Shown here one piece after another: positions 29,537 through 32,132 of a stretch of 32,132 nt of DNA. Below the pieces are notes generated by a model, which had not been told where the DNA came from, did not search any database, and saw only the letters and a program-made list of their open reading frames with translations. Origin of the DNA: JBDUDK01 sp040002995. Its GTDB lineage: Bacteria; Actinomycetota; Acidimicrobiia; Acidimicrobiales; Ilumatobacteraceae. The DNA is taken from NCBI GenBank assembly GCA_040002995.1, contig JBDUDK010000001.1, positions 1-32,132 on the forward strand. Reading direction: 5' to 3'. The translations under genes were made by a program, and so were the position numbers. Each line of letters begins with the position of its first letter. The first letter of the stretch is position 1.

Positions 29537-32132
29537 TCACTCGATTCCCGGAATATCTGCCTTTCTGCTCGCCGTGGAGCTATGCCGTTGGTGGTCGAGT
29601 TCGTCGGCGACGGCGAACAACTCGTCAATGAGCGTGTCGAGGTCGTCGTTCCCGTCGACCTGGGCAGTTGGCAGGCCAGCGATCTCGAGCACCTCGCTCA
29701 TCAACGTTCTCGCCGCGTTGTCGCCTGGGTCGTTCCGGTACACCCAGTTGGCGAACCGGTCGGCGAGGGGCGTTCGCCCGAGGCGTTGTAGGGCGAGGGC
29801 AGTCGAGGTGGCGCCGTGCCAGCCGAGCGTTTCAAGGTGCTCATTGCGGAGGCACTCCCACGGCTCGCGCAGCTCGGCGCTCGTGATGTCCACCGCTCCT
29901 GGGCACAGACAGCGGGCGGTGAGCAGGTGCCACGCCGCGGCCAGGTCGAGCCATGTGTGCAGCCGACCGTCCCCGGCCTGGGTGACCTTGGCGTACCAGT
30001 GAGCGGTTTCGACCCAATCGTGGCGCGTTCTGGCAGCCGTGCCGTTGAGCTCGGCGAGCCAGCGGCGTGCGCGGGGGCTGTGGAGCTGTGCGACGAATGC
30101 CGTCAAGCGGTCCAATGGCTCAGCGATCGCATCGAGGTGGCCGTTGTGTGCCAGAGAGCGGATGGCCGCCACCTCCGCGAGGAAGCGATTCACGGGTGGG
30201 GCGGCGCGCCACTCATCGAGGCCGCCCAGGAACTCGTCGATGTCAGCCGCGGCCAAGCCACCATCCCCGAAGGCCAGGTGAGGAGGAATGGAAGCTCGGT
30301 CCGAAGGTACGGGCCGATGCGCTCGGATCATCCGCCATCCGCGTTCCGTCGACTGTTGGACGGTGTCAAAGAGCAGGTTGCGCACGTCGCGAAGCTCGAG
30401 TTCATCGAGGACCTCTGTGCTCGCGCCGCCCGCCTGGGCGGCATCGTGCAAACGAACGATCATTTCGGCCGACTCTCGGTCTGCCAGGTCGTCTCCTGCG
30501 GTGGTGACGCGAAGTCCGTTCTCCCAGTCCTGGTGGTCGATGCACCAGTCCAAGGCGACGAGTGCGTCGGGAAGGTACTCGTTGATACGGCGGATGGCGT
30601 GGTGCTCATCGGGTCCCAAGGTGCGCAGACCGAGCGCGCCGATCGTGGCGGCCATGTAGTGCGCGTGCCGCGCACGAGTCGTGTCAGCGACTCCTTGATG
30701 TTGCAGGTGCTCGCGCCCGTAGGCGCGCATCGTCTCCAGCATCCGATAGCGGGTGGTGCCGTCGGAAGCGGTGAAGCGCTGCAGCAGCGAACGGTCGATC
30801 AGGTGCGGTACGACGTCGACCACATCGAGGTCACTAACGCCTTCGCCGGCCGCGACGGCACGGGCAGCGGGCAAATCGAGCCCGGCCGGGAACACCGACA
30901 ACCGATCGAACACGGCCCGCTCGACCTCGCTACACAGGTCGTAGGACCAATCGAGCGTGCCACGCATCGTCTGGTGCCGTTCCATTCGCGAGCGCCGGCC
31001 TCCGACCAGCATCCGAAAGCGCTCCTCGAGGTTGCTGACGAGCTCGACAGGGGTCAACGCGCGCACCCTCGATGCGGCCAGCTCGAGCGCCAGCGGCAGC
31101 CCGTCGAGGCGCTGGCACAGCTCGATCACCGCGCTGCGCTGGACGTCGTCGATCACCAAATCGGGCGCTTCGTCGCGGGCACGCTGGAGGAACAGGCGCT
31201 CGGCGTCCTCGGGCAGCAGCGAGGGCACCGGCATGAGACGCTCCCCGCGGACCATCAACGGTTCCCGGCTCGTCGCTAGCACTGCGACACCGGGACACCC
31301 CGCGACGATCCGTTCCACCGCGCTCGCGGCAGCGGCCAGCACGTGCTCGCAGTTGTCGACCACGACCAGTAGTCGTTTGTGGCGCAGACGCGCAAGGAGA
31401 TGGTCGATCACATCACCATCGCGTGGCGCCGTCATCCCCAATCCCGAAGAAAACGCGAACGGAACCGCGTCGTCGACCATCACAGCGGCCAACTCCACCA
31501 TCCAGCACCCATCAGGAAACGAGGCCGACACCGTCATGCCGGTCTCGACGGCAAGCCGCGTCTTGCCGGTGCCACCCACGCCGATGAGGGTGATCAGGCG
31601 GTGGTCGTCCAGCTCCTCGACCAGCGACTTGACCTCGTGCGACCGGCCCACGAACGTCGACAGCTCCACCGGCAGGTTCCCCACCATCGGCCGTGGAGTA
31701 CGCAGCGCGGGGAACTGTCCTTGGCCAACCTGGAAGATCCGTTCGGTGATCGCCAAACCCTTCAGCTGATGCTCGCCGAGATCGACCAGGTCCTGGCCTT
31801 GGACGAGGCCCGCGGTGGCAGACGACACCAGTACCTGCCCGCCATGCCCGGCATCCATCACCCGTGCCGCCCGGTTGACCGCGGGACCGAAATAGTCGCC
31901 GTCGCGCGACTCGGCCTCCCCGGTGTGCAGGCCCATCCGCACCGGCAACTCCAAGCCCGCCTGCGCTTCGATGGCAGCGGCCACCGCCGCGGGTGCTGAC
32001 ACGAACACCGCGCACATGCCATCGCCCGTGTGCTTGACCACCATGCCCCCAAGCCGCTCGACCACCGAACGGATCAGCCCATCGTGCGCCGCCAACGCAT
32101 CAGCCATCGCCCGACCATCGAGCTGCCACCGC
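29537..32132 (-). CDS. Cyclase-domain NB-ARC-like ATPase with TPR tail (5' end beyond window)
   Basis: At least 864 residues; the frame is open to the window edge, so ATG 32107 is internal. Class-III cyclase domain first: WQLDGRAMADALAAHDGL, the second metal Asp in HTGDGMCAVF, and YFGPAVNRAARV with the transition-state Asn and Arg both intact, unlike the sister protein at 21925. A link (LKGLAITERIFQV) leads to an ATPase (GVGGTGKTRLA Walker A, LLVVVDNCEHV Walker B, VLATSREPL sensor), a winged-helix region around LDWSYDLCSEVERAVFDRLS, then a long helical tail. Typical actinobacterial cyclase/ATPase/TPR regulator, possibly making cAMP or cGMP in response to an unknown signal. The first metal Asp (FTD) should lie just outside the window. 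Confidence 0.88.
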   Translation of the reverse strand, partial: RWQLDGRAMADALAAHDGLIRSVVERLGGMVVKHTGDGMCAVFVSAPAAVAAAIEAQAGLELPVRMGLHTGEAESRDGDYFGPAVNRAARVMDAGHGGQVLVSSATAGLVQGQDLVDLGEHQLKGLAITERIFQVGQGQFPALRTPRPMVGNLPVELSTFVGRSHEVKSLVEELDDHRLITLIGVGGTGKTRLAVETGMTVSASFPDGCWMVELAAVMVDDAVPFAFSSGLGMTAPRDGDVIDHLLARLRHKRLLVVVDNCEHVLAAAASAVERIVAGCPGVAVLATSREPLMVRGERLMPVPSLLPEDAERLFLQRARDEAPDLVIDDVQRSAVIELCQRLDGLPLALELAASRVRALTPVELVSNLEERFRMLVGGRRSRMERHQTMRGTLDWSYDLCSEVERAVFDRLSVFPAGLDLPAARAVAAGEGVSDLDVVDVVPHLIDRSLLQRFTASDGTTRYRMLETMRAYGREHLQHQGVADTTRARHAHYMAATIGALGLRTLGPDEHHAIRRINEYLPDALVALDWCIDHQDWENGLRVTTAGDDLADRESAEMIVRLHDAAQAGGASTEVLDELELRDVRNLLFDTVQQSTERGWRMIRAHRPVPSDRASIPPHLAFGDGGLAAADIDEFLGGLDEWRAAPPVNRFLAEVAAIRSLAHNGHLDAIAEPLDRLTAFVAQLHSPRARRWLAELNGTAARTRHDWVETAHWYAKVTQAGDGRLHTWLDLAAAWHLLTARCLCPGAVDITSAELREPWECLRNEHLETLGWHGATSTALALQRLGRTPLADRFANWVYRNDPGDNAARTLMSEVLEIAGLPTAQVDGNDDLDTLIDELFAVADELDHQRHSSTASRKADIPGIE

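Overview
High-GC chromosomal DNA (one clean tRNA, dense GC-biased genes, many GTG starts, many -10-only promoters placed directly before start codons). Gene content (FadD/FadE-type lipid enzymes, LLM flavin oxidoreductase, biotin-dependent carboxylase beta subunit, two giant cyclase-ATPase regulators, a secreted protein with 42-residue GYW..SDGGVF repeats) points to an actinobacterium. I would guess the Acidimicrobiia, but that is inference and no rRNA or marker set is present to prove it.

Layout. 1-4033: a cut-off luciferase-like oxidoreductase, a gamma-glutamyltransferase-family hydrolase, and a divergent two-gene unit for a small membrane protein and a large membrane-anchored exported protein. 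4040-9838: a catabolic block with an RpiR-type regulator facing a class-III aminotransferase and an FAD-dependent 2-hydroxyacid-type dehydrogenase, then a glycerophosphodiesterase divergent from an aldehyde dehydrogenase that ends in a good intrinsic terminator. 9872-14590: acyl-CoA ligase, a SirB1-like protein, a flavin-reductase-like protein, an acyl-CoA dehydrogenase and an HD-domain protein. 14619-20253: housekeeping genes ispH, a DUF512 radical-SAM protein, der, an acyl-CoA carboxylase beta subunit, a small zinc-ribbon membrane protein and tRNA-Pro(GGG).

After the tRNA the character changes. 20254-29536 is accessory and partly decayed: about 1.2 kb with no recognisable gene, a wrecked MmcQ/YjbR-family gene, a large cyclase-ATPase-TPR regulator between two very strong hairpins, a secreted protein with two Cu/Zn-superoxide-dismutase-like domains interleaved with six 42-residue repeats, then a graveyard of at least three gene fossils (ABC-transporter chimera, carboxymuconolactone-decarboxylase tail, Hsp20 scrap) before an intact Sap/GAP-type membrane protein. 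The window ends inside a second cyclase-ATPase regulator.

Two themes stand out. First, five divergent gene pairs are driven from intergenic gaps of only 21-73 bp, and nearly all starts there carry TANNNT 6-9 nt before the start codon, the signature of leaderless transcription; one pair shares a nearly perfect 20-bp palindrome made of two facing -10 boxes. Second, the tandem-SOD/repeat protein has an architecture I do not recognise as described.
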